Of a DNA stretch of 64,000 bases, positions 52,515 to 62,382 are shown one piece after another. The DNA is from Mesostigma viride (lineage: Eukaryota > Streptophyta > Mesostigmatophyceae > Mesostigmatales > Mesostigmataceae): contig RPFO01000026.1 of NCBI GenBank assembly GCA_009746045.1, positions 859,985 to 923,984 of the forward strand, given 5' to 3'. The notes below the pieces were generated by a model, which ran no database searches, was not told where the DNA came from, and saw nothing but the letters and a program-made list of their open reading frames with translations. Position numbers and translations under genes: made by a program. Numbering within the stretch: the stretch's first letter is position 1; the number at the start of each line of letters is the position of its first letter.

Positions 52515-55235
52515 AACTTCGAGCGGGTGGCCGCCGATGTCATCCGCCTCGTCCGCGAGGGGCAGCTCAGCCGGGCCATGACCCGCTTGGAAATGGCCAA
52601 GCTGGCCCCCGCCAATGCGGCTACCCTGGCGGCCTTGGAGGCTCTTCACCCTGCGGAGCCCGGATTCCAGCTGCCCGTGCCGGACCCCCTGCCGGCCCCC
52701 CTCCGGCTGGACCGCGACTGCTTCCTGGAGGTGATGCGTGCGGTCCCGCGGGCTTCCGGTCTACCGGGCCGTCGGGCTGGCGCTACGAGCACTTGGAGGT
52801 CCTGGTGGGGCATGGGGGCGAGGACATTCTCTTTGACACCCTCATTGACCTGGCGGCTGGTCGCGTTCCTCCCGCTGCGCGCGAGTGGTTAGCGGGCGCT
52901 CGCCTCCTCGCTCTGCTCAAGGGTGTCTTGCCCCCCCCGAGGGCAAGGTGCGCCCGATCGCCTGCGGTGAGGTGCTCCGCAAGCTCGTGGGCAAAGTGAT
53001 CTGCCGCCAAAAGGCGCCCGAGCTCCGTGCCTTTTTCTGCCCGCCCCTCGCAGCGGGTGAGACCTCGGTGGCGGCCCAGCTGGGGGTGACGACTCCAGGC
53101 GGGGCGGATATCCTCATCCATTCGGTGCAGGCCTACCTCGAGGCCCACCCCACCCACGCTGTCGTCAAGGTCGACTGCCACAACGCGTTCAACAGTCTGT
53201 CCCGCGCCAGCATGTTTGCGGCCGTCATGGAGTCCTTCGAGGACTTGTACGCTTGGACAGCCGTGTGCTACGGCCAGCCCGGCCAACTGGTTCACATCAT
53301 GGAGGACGGCACTCGCGGCGGCCTGCTGTCGCGGTCGGGCACCCAGCAAGGGGACCCCCTGGGACCCCTGTACTTTGCCGCCCCCCTCCAGGGTTGCCTC
53401 CAAGCGGTCCATGCTGCCCACCCGGCGGTCGCTATTCAGGCCTACTTGGATGATATCTACCTTCTGGGCCCTGTGCCGGACACCACCGCGGCTCTGCTGG
53501 CACTGCAGACCGCGGTGGCCGACATCAACCTCCAGTTGACCCTTGCCAAGTGCGCGGTGTACTCGCCCCAAGGTGATTGCTCCGGCTTTCCGCCCCAGCT
53601 CTTGGGCCGGGACGAGCGCCTCCATGGGTTGGATGTCCTCGGCGTTCCGGTTGGCGACCCCGCGTTTGTCATCGATGCTCTGCGGGCCGCCCTCGAGGCA
53701 CGCACTGAGGTACTGCCCTTGATTGCGCGCCTTCATGATTCGCAGACCAAGGGTCTGCTTCTGTGGTTTTGCGCTCACCCTCGCGTCGTTCACTGGCTCC
53801 GGGGCGCTCTTCCGGCTCAGGTCCGGCTGGCCGCCGAGGGCCACGACGAACGCATCCAGTCGGCCTTGGCGCAGCTGGTCCCGGGCCCCGACCTCCCGCC
53901 ACATGCTATTCGCATTGCCTCCCTGCCTGCACGGATGGGTGGCTGCGGTCTGACTCGTGCCGCCCGGCTGGCCCCAGCAGCATTTTTGGGCTCCGTCGCT
54001 CAGTCGTGGGCGGAAAGCTGCCGGCTCCTGCCCCTTTTGGCAACGGCAGCGCCTGACCTCCTGGACCCCAGCAGCCCTTTGCCCTTCGTCACCGCCATCC
54101 AGGAGGCCTATGCTGAGATCCAGCAGGCCTGTTCTCCCGTCCGTGCCGCTCAGGCGGTACAGCGCCACCTCCCTCGCGGCACTCCCTCGGTCGCCTCCGT
54201 TCAATCTCCCGCCGCATTCCCTGCTCGCGTCATCGATAAACACCAGAAAACCTACGCGGGTATTCTGCACACGGCTGATTGGATTGCTCTTTTCGCGGAC
54301 CTCAACGCCCAGGGACGTGCGTGGCTGTTCTCGCTTTCCTTGCGGAGTGTGGGCTCGGCGTACCTTCGTGCTCTTCCCATGGCCCCCCCATTCGCCTTGG
54401 CTCCCAGCCACTACTCGGTGGCGCTCCGGCACCAGCTATTTGCCCCGCAGCCTCTTGTTCCGGCCGGGCGGCCTTGTGGTAGCTGTGGGCAGCCGCTGGA
54501 TCCCACGGGGACTCACTACCTTGCCTGCATGGGGGGCCAACAGAATCAGAATTGGTATTTGTATTTGCACACTGTCCTCCTGACGGTGGTGCTCGCCATG
54601 ATTCGGTCGGTTTTCCCCCACGCGAACATCCGGTCCGAGGATGCGGATGGCGCTGCCTTCTATTCCCCCAACCACCGGCCTGACATCGTGGTGCTGGACT
54701 TTGAGGGGGGTGGCCGGCATCTGCTTATTGACGTTTCGGTGGCGCGGCCCTTGGCTCTTAGCCACGTGGCTGGGGCCTCCCTCACGGCAGGTTACACGGC
54801 GGACCGGGCGGAGCGGGCCAAGCTCCTGGCCTACGGCGACGTCGGGCACCATCGTGTGGTGCCCTTTGTCCTGGAGGAGTTTGGGGCCATGGGGCCCCTG
54901 ACCTCCGCCTTCTTCAAGGAGTGTTGCCGGCTCCGGGAGGACCGGCTGGACCTGGAGGGCCAGCGGGCCCCATGGTCGGCGCGGACCTGGACGTCATATT
55001 GGCGTCAGCGCTTGTCGGTGGCGCTGACTCGGGCCATGGCTGACATCATGCTCCGCCGTACGCGGGCTGATTTTGCGGTGCAGCAGGGCTATTAGGTTCC
55101 TCCCGTTAGTAGGCGTTTCCATTGGTCTTATCGTAGTATAGAGCTTTGACATGGCTCTGTATATAGGTTTCTAGCTGGGCGTTTGTTTTGGTTTGAGTGA
55201 TTTCACTCTGCTGTAAGTAATTATATTTTTAAAAT
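52515..55235 (+). pseudogene. LINE with reverse transcriptase, zinc finger and restriction-like endonuclease; two frameshifts
   Basis: The coding sense starts at about 52515 (FNFERVAADVIRLVREGQ). It shifts frame near 52760 (after VMRAVPRASG) and again near 52935 (after LLALLKGVL), then runs open to TAG at 55093-55095. Reverse transcriptase motifs: VVKVDCHNAFNSLSR (A), GTQQGDPLGPL (B) and YLDDIYLL (catalytic YxDD). Downstream come CGSCGQPLD...THYLACMGG (CCHC zinc knuckle) and RPDIVVLDF...HLLIDVSVAR, the PD-(D/E)xK restriction-like endonuclease of R2/CRE-type LINEs. There is no APE endonuclease. The N-terminal DNA-binding part is absent, so it is 5'-truncated. A 140-bp 3' UTR ends at GTAAGTAATTATATTTTT. 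The two shifts make this copy inactive as read. Confidence 0.85.
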
Positions 55236-56266
55236 ATATATTCTGATATATATTAAAAATATAATTACTTACAGCAGAGTGAAATCACTCAAACCAAAGC
55301 AAACGCCCAGCTATAAACCTATATACAGAGCCATGTCAAAGCTCTATACTACGATAAGACCAATGGAAACGCCTAACGGGAGGAACCTAATAGCCCTGCT
55401 GCACCGCAAAATCAGCCCGCGTACGGCGGAGCATGATGTCAGCCATGGCCCGAGTCAGCGCCACCGACAAGCGCTGACGCCAATATGACGTCCAGGTCCG
55501 CGCCGACCATGGGGCCCGCTGGCCCTCCAGGTCCAGCCGGTCCTCCCGGAGCCGGCAACACTCCTTGAAGAAGGCGGAGGTCAGGGGCCCCATGGCCCCA
55601 AACTCCTCCAGGACAAAGGGCACCACACGATGGTGCCCGACGTCGCCGTAGGCCAGGAGCTTGGCCCGCTCCGCCCGGTCCGCCGTGTAACCTGCCGTGA
55701 GGGAGGCCCCAGCCACGTGGCTAAGAGCCAAGGGCCGCGCCACCGAAACGTCAATAAGCAGATGCCGGCCACCCCCCTCAAAGTCCAGCACCACGATGTC
55801 AGGCCGGTGGTTGGGGGAATAGAAGGCAGCGCCATCCGCATCCTCGGACCGGATGTTCGCGTGGGGGAAAACCGACCGGATCATGGCGAGCACCACCGTC
55901 AGGAGGACAGTGTGCAAATACAAATACCAATTCTGATTCTGTTGGCCCCCCATGCAGGCAAGGTAGTGAGTCCCCGTGGGATCCAGCGGCTGCCCACAGC
56001 TACCACAAGGCCGCCCGGCCGGAACAAGAGGCTGCGGGGCAAATAGCTGGTGCCGGAGCGCCACCGAGTAGTGGCTGGGAGCCAAGGCGAATGGGGGGGC
56101 CATGGGAAGAGCACGAAGGTACGCCGAGCCCACACTCCGCAAGGAAAGCGAGAACAGCCACGCACGTCCCTGGGCGTTGAGGTCCGCGAAAAGAGCAATC
56201 CAATCAGCCGTGTGCAGAATACCCGCGTAGGTTTTCTGGTGTTTATCGATGACGCGAGCAGGGAAT
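54216..56266. repeat. 1-kb-armed tail-to-tail palindrome
   Basis: Arms 54216-55240 and 55242-56266 are inverted and nearly identical. The centre is AT-rich: ATATATATTCTGATATATATT at about 55233-55255. Before the plus copy, 52491-52510 reads TATATATATTCTGAGATATT, close to the centre sequence, so it may be the target-site duplication of the plus copy. Confidence 0.85.
55243..56266 (-). mobile_element. Second, 5'-truncated copy of the same REL-type LINE, inverted
   Basis: Minus-strand copy of 54216-55240. It includes the zinc knuckle, the endonuclease domain (C-terminal 290 or so codons, open frame to 55387) and the 3' UTR. Differences from the plus copy are few (for example a 3-bp deletion in CCGTTAGTAGGCG and two UTR substitutions). 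The 5' break is at GCAGGGAAT/ATATATGAACG (56266). Confidence 0.85.
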
Positions 56267-56323
56267 ATATATGAACGCCTCTCCATGCCCGCCCAAGCTG
56301 GCACTGCCTAGTAGGCTCAGCCT

Positions 56324-56481
<158 letters not shown>

Positions 56482-57024
56482 GCTATGCCGCTCAGCTTTA
56501 AGTCAACGCACCCGCTAGTGCCCAGTTTACGTCCGCACACTTGGGCTTCGGTGCACCGACAGTAAATGCATGACAGTCTCTCCTTGCGAGTAGTGTTTGA
56601 TAGCTGCTGTGGCTTGCCTTTGGGCATGAGGGAAGCCAGGGATCGTTGCCCTCTTCCCAGTGTTTGATAGCTGCTGTTACTTGCCTTTGGGCATGACAGA
56701 GCTGGGTATCTCCTCCCCCAAGAGCTTCTCATTGTGCAACACGCCGGTGGGGATGTAAAGCACTAGAAGTGCTCCGCATTTTAAACCCCACATGATCGAT
56801 CATGCAAGCGCGCGTACTTTAATTAATTCATGTATTAGTAATAGTAGTGCACCGCCCTTGCTAGCTCACATGAGTAGAAATGTGGACTGCCGCACTGCCT
56901 AGTGTAGTCGTACAGATGCCGCAACAATTGACTTGAAAGCTATGCCACCCTGCAGATGCGTGTGGGCACAGTGATGGTGACTGGCTGCCTCGATGATCAA
57001 TGAAGCACGTTGCTAGCATAGTAG

Positions 57025-57300
57025 TACTCACGATGCCCCATTGCTACTGTCATAGTAGTGATGCCTAATTGCTACTGTCATAGTAGTGATGTCCCATGGC
57101 TACTGTCATAGTAGTGATGCCCCATTGCTACTGTCATAGTAGTGATGCCTCATTGCTACTGTCATAGTAGTGATGCTCCATTGCTACTGTCATAGTAGTG
57201 ATGCCTAATTGCTACTGTCATAATAGTGATGCTTCATTGCTACTGTCATAGTAGTGATGCATCATTGCTACTGTCATAATAGTGATGCCCCATTGCTGCG
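57025..57300. repeat. 27-28-bp minisatellite (CATTGCTACTGTCATAGTAGTGATGC), about 10 units
   Basis: Near-identical units with small changes (ATAATAG, CCTAATT). Its right end overlaps the last codons and stop of the EF-hand gene. TACTGTCATAGTAG and ACTACTAT-type parts allow weak self-pairing. Confidence 0.93.
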
Positions 57301-57630
57301 GATGCAAAGGATGCATAGGATGATGAGGATCAGCATCCACAGGCCTCGCGTCTTGTAGTCTCGCTGCAGCTTCACGTGCTCCATAGCCGCGCCTTTCATT
57401 TCTATGCTGGATAGGAGGCCATCGCCGTCCAGGTCCCACTTCCTCATCCACTCGATGGCCAGCTTCTTGGTCTTACTAAAATCTTCCGGGTTACGGGTTG
57501 TTGACATCATCTTTTCGAGCTTGCTCTCAAGCAGCGAGTGAGCCATGGACTTGAGCTGCACGTCATCAGCGTCTTCCACTTCCTTTACCGGAATGGTGCG
57601 GAACGACCCGTGTTGCTTCGCGTCCGCCAT
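57274..57630 (-). CDS. Small single-EF-hand membrane protein
   Basis: The 118-residue frame starts at ATG 57630 (MADAKQHGSFRTIPVKEVED); an in-frame extension upstream exists but has no coding character. Residues about 66-77 are WDLDGDGLLSSIEM, a canonical EF-hand loop (D, D, D, L, S, E at positions 1, 3, 5, 7, 9 and 12), preceded by a helix (KTKKLAIEWMRK). The C-terminus GLWMLILIILCILCI is one membrane helix, so the protein is probably tail-anchored with the calcium-binding part in the cytosol. The last seven residues and the TGA come from the minisatellite unit that follows. The family is not recognised beyond EF-hand. It is divergent to the coiled-coil gene at 58669, 1 kb away. Confidence 0.65.
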   Translation of the reverse strand: MADAKQHGSFRTIPVKEVEDADDVQLKSMAHSLLESKLEKMMSTTRNPEDFSKTKKLAIEWMRKWDLDGDGLLSSIEMKGAAMEHVKLQRDYKTRGLWMLILIILCILCIRSNGASLL

Positions 57631-58668
57631 ACAGATATATGGGACGCGCGAGACTACAGCGACGTAATGCAAATTTCCAGAGCACGTACTCGCGTGCTCT
57701 CTTAGATTGGAAAGGATCAAGCAGTAACGAAGACGATGCAGCGCAGACATTCCAAACAAATTCCGGATGCCCGGTACCCACTCTTAATACCTGGGGATAA
57801 GATAGCATAATCTTCAGGTCAGTTCAGTTTGTTCCCCCGCCGGCCATCACCGAAAGAGAGATTTATATGGCCGATCGAAGGAATAATGAGGCAGAGCACG
57901 TTTCGAAGAAATGCGTAGCCACTTGTCGGACTGATCGGAGAATGAGCTCTGGAAGGGCAAAGTTCTTCTCCGTCGGTTGTCGGTACACTGTGACGGCCAC
58001 TAAAAAGGTAGAATCTCTGCTGCTCATGTGCGGCGTGGGAATCAACAACTGTGATGTTGTCATGCGTAAGAAATAGAAGTGAATATACTGAACTGAACTG
58101 AATACTGCCCGTTTACTGAACACTGATCATTATTCAGGAGTGATGAGTACTCACACTTACTTGTACTTCTCTGAGCTTTTCTGTGGTCCCCAGCCGGGGG
58201 AGCCCCGGCTTAGGAGTTGGGATATGGGTGACACCACGTACCGTAACACGAGCGCTAGGAGAACTCATGGCGGACAGCGTTTTGATATGTAATTCCGCCA
58301 TAGACAACTAGGCTTTATCTAGCTGATGATAATTATGCAATCCTCCATATCATGAAGCGACCAATCGAAGAAATGCACGCCATCGCTTCATTGCGGCTTG
58401 TGGTGAGCTGCAATAATGTCCTTCCCGTGGCTATTTATATAGATCGCTAATGCGCTTCTCTTGTTCTCCTAAGCGGGAATCTACCTGATGCTGTGGCTTG
58501 ATTTCCTCACGAAAGCCGCATGAAGGCTGTCGAGCACCGATGTCGCCAGGTTTTCCGGACTTCACATTGCAGTTCCCACCAAACATTATGAGTACCGAGG
58601 CCGGCATGGCTGCGCTTATGTACCGACATCATTCGACTTCAGCTACTTCAAGGTCTTGACCTGGGGGG
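57631..58668. other. Intergenic region between divergent EF-hand and coiled-coil genes
   Basis: One kilobase with no convincing coding sense. At 58189-58215 CCCCAGCCGGGGGAGCCCCGGCTT can form a GC-rich hairpin. A short upstream frame (58589-58660, starting MSTEAGMAALM) precedes the coiled-coil start. Promoters for both genes should lie here but cannot be pinned down. Confidence 0.4.
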
Positions 58669-61600
58669 ATGAAAGCTTTCATGGATCCAGACGAATTTCC
58701 TCAAAGGCAGCGGTCGCGGACAACCCCGCCGTCTGTCATCACAATATCCAACGCGGCGATGCAACTAATTGGCTCGACTGCCCCATCGGCAGTTCCCAGC
58801 ATTACCCAAAGCCAAGAATCTGATGTGCCAGATACCCCAGGCGGAGTGGAGAACCAAACTGGCTTGCCCTCGGACGATGTGGACTCGGAAACGCTGCCAA
58901 ATTCCTTTCTGCCCTCCGACAGTTCGCAGGGCAAGCGGCAAGGCTCGTCCAGCGCCTACTACCCTGCCAACGGTTCCGGCAACGGCTCCCGCTCCGTGGC
59001 GTCCCCGACAAGTGCCCGTGAATCACCGGCGCTCGTTGCCGCCGTCTCCCAGATCCTTAGCAAGCCCTCCCCCTCGCCAAACAGCCTGCCTCCTAGCAGC
59101 CTGCCAGGGGACACCCCGCCTCCGACCAGCCGTGGCCGCGCCGACTCCCGCAAATCCTCCAATGCCAGCTCACTGGCAACGGTCACGTGGGCTGGGGACC
59201 ACCCCCCCCCGGGCACGTCGACCCCAAACGACCCCAGTACTGCCAGCATTAAGCCGCCGATTGCGGGCCCCGGGGGCAGCCACTGGCCACAGGAGTCACT
59301 GACAGGGGACCGCCCGGCGGTGTTACGGCACTACCGGCGCTCGCACGCGGCCACACAAACGGACCAGCGGGAGCTGGTGCGGGTGGAGGAATTATCGGTG
59401 CTGGTGGAGAGCATGCGCGTCGAGCTGGATGCGGCGCAGAAGGAGCTCACCGTGGTGGGTGTGCTCCCTAATTATCACCTTCAACTACTAACTAATAATA
59501 CTATGTTAGTTAGTATACTAGTGCAAAAGTTGTACCGTACTGGACGCGGCGCCGTGGGAGCGATGGATGCCACACACCGCATGTGTGTGCGTGTGTGCCT
59601 GTGGGTGGGTGGGTGGGTGGGTGGGTGGGTGGGTGGGTGGGTGGGTGGGTGGGTGGGTGGGTGGGTGGGTGGGTGGGTGGGTGGGTGGGTGGGTGGGTGG
59701 GTGGGTGGGTGGGTGGGTGGGTGGGTGGGTGGGTGGGTGGGTGGGTGGGTGGGTGGGTGGGTGGGTGGGTGGGTGGGTGGGTGGGTGGGTGGGCGGGCTG
59801 GTGTTGTGGTGGGTGGGTGTGGGTGTGGGACAGTGGTCTTGGCAGGATGAGATTGGACCGGTGGTATACTGGATGGGTGTACGGGAGCGATGTGGTTCCC
59901 CCTCGGTGCCTTATGACCTGCTTCTTCGGTGGTGTCATGCGCTGTGGCCGGTGGCGCCAGATGGAGATGAAAGACCGCATGCAATCAGGAGTACAAATAC
60001 CTGGTTAAGTCAATCACGTGTGTCGTGCTGTTTCCTCCTGTTGCGCCAGATGGAGGACCGCATGCGCGCCAAGCAGGAGGACGTGGTGCTGGCGCGCGCA
60101 GACGTGGAGAAGAGGGTCAAGGCCAAGCTGAGGTGAGGTGAAGGGCGGGCGGGGAGAAGAGGGTCAAGACCCAGCTGAGGTATGAGGGGGCAGACAAGGT
60201 TTCCTGTTGGTGTCACACGGTGTTGGCTGGGGTGTGTGTGGTGGGAAAGATGGGGAGAAGAGGGTGGAGGTGGGGGCCCAGGTGAGGTGAGAGTGATCGG
60301 GGAGGAGGGTGCCGCTAAGTTGCGGTAGGGAGGAGAGGGTAGGGGAGAACAGGGTGAAGGCCACGTTTGCGGTGGGTGGAGTGGGTGGGGTGGGGGTTGG
60401 GGGGGGCAAGGGAGCGGGCGGGCGGGTGGGCGGGCGGGCGGGCGGGCGGGCGGGCGGGCCGGCGGGCGGGCGGGCGGGCGGGCGGCGGGCGGGCGGGCGG
60501 GCGGGCGGCGGGCAGGCGGGCGGGCAGGCGGGCGGGCGGGCGGGCGGGCAGGGGGGCGGGCGGGTGGGTGGGTGGGTGGGTGGGTGGGTGGGTGGGTGGG
60601 TGGGTGGGTGGGTGGGTGGGTGGGTGGGTGGGTGGGTGGGTGGGTGGGTGGGTGGGTGGGTGGGTGGGTGGGTGGGTGGGTGGGTGGGTGGGTGGGTGGG
60701 TGGGTGGGTGGGAGGGTGGGTGGGTGGGTGGGTGGGTGGGTGGGTGGGTGGGTGGGCAGAAAAAGGTGAAGGCCAAACTGAAAAAGAGGGAGGGCGGGCA
60801 TGTGGAAAAACTTGTCAAGCTGAGGTAGCATCAGCGTGCGTAAGCCCTATTCTTACCTGATGACGTTCCTATTCGTAGGATCAGACATATTTTGCTACCA
60901 CCATTCCATCGAGCACCCATGGGCGTAGGTTCTGTCTAATAGGAATGGACACAGGCTGCTGCCACCTCCCCATGCTGCCAGGTCCTCCGCACCCTACTTG
61001 ATCCAGCGTAGAAAGCATACATCAATACAGCCTAATTTGAATAGATCGATACAGCGTGTAGTGCTTTATCAGGAGGGGGTGCCCCTGCTTCATCCGGCAT
61101 CATCTTGGTGTCCTCACCATGGTCTTACAAGTCCCATCGTCGCTCATAGCAGCAAACAACCGCCAGGATCAACCCCAGCCCCGCAGCCCAGACTCGGCGT
61201 GCCATCGCTCGCAACCACCACCACCACCATCAGCGCTACCATCGTGACATCCAATCCATGCGTTTCGGTGACCCTGACCCCTGGCCCCTCACCCCTCGCC
61301 CCTCGCCCCTCGCCCCTGGCCCCTGGCCCCTTGCCCCTTGCCCCTTGCCCCTTGCCCCTTGCCCCTTGCCCCTCGCCCCTCCCTCCCTAGGCTCGCCCCT
61401 CGCCCCTCGCCCCTCGCCCCTCGTCCCTCGCCCCTCGCCCCTCGCCCCTCGCCCCTCGCCCCTCGCCCCTCGCCCCTCGCCCCTCGCCCCTCGCCCCTCG
61501 CCCCTCGCCCCTCGCCCCTCGCCCCTCGCCCCTCGCCCCTCGCCCCTCGCCCCACGCCCCACGCCCCAGGCCCCACGCCCCACGCCCCTTGCCCCTGACC

Positions 61601-61827
61601 CCACGCCCCTCGCTCCTTGCCCCCTCACCCCGAGCCCCTCGCCCCTTGGTCTGCTGCAGCTATTCCTAAGTTGTCATATTGTATTATAACAATACTCTAA
61701 TCTGTTCCGCCCACCCTTGCCCCTTGTTCCCTCGCAGCTACCTGGAGGAGAGCCACGCCAAGAAGATCGAGCAGCTGCGCGCGGCGCACCGTGTGGAGTT
61801 GAATGATGCCGTCAACGCGGCGGAATG
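58669..61827 (+). CDS. Coiled-coil protein with Ser/Pro-rich N-terminus, first three exons
   Basis: Exons 58669-59454, 60050-60132 and 61738-61827 join in phase (GT-AG) to 319 codons and two bases; the 3' part is not found before the window ends. Residues 1-220 are Ser/Pro/Gly-rich and disordered. From about 222 the sequence is a coiled coil: QRELVRVEELSVLVESMRVE, AAQKELTVMEDRMRAKQEDV, VEKRVKAKLSYLEESHAKKI and EQLRAAHRVELNDAVNAAEW. ATQTD at about 226 is a short motif also seen in some ciliary/centrosomal coiled-coil proteins, but the family is not recognised. The start is the first ATG in the open frame. Both introns are packed with microsatellites and with copies of the adjacent exon edges. 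Confidence 0.7.
59592..59800. repeat. (GGGT)n microsatellite in coiled-coil intron 1
   Basis: About 49 perfect GGGT units begin after CTGTGGGTGGG, 140 bp beyond a GTGGGT-type 5' splice site. The peptide repeats it seems to encode are artefacts. Confidence 0.97.
59953..60080 (+). repeat. Copy of the coiled-coil exon 2 acceptor and exon start
   Basis: GGCGCCAGATGGAGATGAAAGACCGCATGC at 59953-59982 repeats the true junction TGCGCCAG/ATGGAGGACCGCATGC at 60042-60065, 88 bp upstream of it. The copy has a 4-bp insertion, so use of the copy would change the frame. Confidence 0.75.
60100..60370 (+). repeat. Copies of the coiled-coil exon 2 end and donor
   Basis: The true end GGAGAAGAGGGTCAAGGCCAAGCTGAG/GTGAGG (60106-60138) recurs as GGAGAAGAGGGTCAAGACCCAGCTGAG/GTATGA (60152-60184), as GGAGAAGAGGGTGGAGGTGGGGGCCCAG/GTGAGG (60253-60286), and as a shorter form at 60346-60365. 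Several copies keep a usable GT donor. Confidence 0.85.
60412..60756. repeat. (GGGC)n to (GGGT)n block in coiled-coil intron 2
   Basis: GGGC units to about 60565, then GGGT units to 60755. It is followed at once by further exon-2-end copies: AGAAAAAGGTGAAGGCCAAACTGAA at 60758-60782 and GGAAAAACTTGTCAAGCTGAGGTAGC at 60804-60830. Confidence 0.95.
61262..61655. repeat. (CCCCTCG)n minisatellite with CCCCTTG and CCCCACG variants
   Basis: About 55 seven-base units in coiled-coil intron 2, ending 80 bp before the exon 3 acceptor. Unit variants are clustered (CCCCTTG left, CCCCTCG centre, CCCCACG right), as expected for local slippage. Confidence 0.95.
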
Positions 61828-62050
61828 GTGAGGCAGACACACACCATAGGAAAGACATTTCCAGCCACATGGTGGGGCAACCTCAACCTCAATAATGCAA
61901 CGGAGCGGTGAGGCAGATACACCATAGGAAAGACATCCCCATTTGCATGGTGAGGCAGATACACCATAGGATAGACATCCCCATTTGCATGGTGAGGCAC
62001 CGACACCCTCAACAATGCAGCGGAAAGGTGGTGGCCGAACGCAGCTATGC
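61815..62050 (+). repeat. Copies of the coiled-coil exon 3 end and donor
   Basis: The true end AATGATGCCGTCAACGCGGCGGAATG/GTGAGGCAG (61802-61836) recurs as AATAATGCAACGGAGCG/GTGAGGCAGATACACC (61892-61924) and as AACAATGCAGCGGAAAG/GTGGTGG (62011-62034). Two more GTGAGGCAG or GTGAGGCAC copies follow GCAT at 61951 and 61991. A 45-bp unit with ACACCATAGGAAAGACATC repeats among them. Confidence 0.8.
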
Positions 62051-62382
62051 GTGCAACCCCTCCGGAATCGCATCTCCCACTGGCCACAGCTCCAACGGGG
62101 TGTCCTACTGGCCTGATAAACCTCGGATATGCGGGTCTTCATGCAGATCTCTGGATCCATGGGGCGTGCCATGCATGTCTCGGTCCGGTTGGTATGGACA
62201 CGCACCCAGGTTCACTAGCTTGGGATGCAAGCATATGGACACGCGCACAAGTTTACTGGGCTGGGATTGGAGTATGTGCGTCGCCATGGCATATATATAA
62301 GTACATGTGCTGTCCTCATATGTGTAGTAGTATCCTTATATGCGCGTGCGGCCCTACGGCATACATGCACGGTCCACCTCCT

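Noticed and set aside
52885-55095. A 736-codon reverse transcriptase gene starting at 52885
   Set aside because: The coding sense continues upstream in two other frames to about 52515; the apparent start is created by a frameshift.
61236-61689. GARGEGRGARGE / SPLAPRPSPLAPRP proteins
   Set aside because: Translation of the seven-base CCCCTCG array in coiled-coil intron 2.
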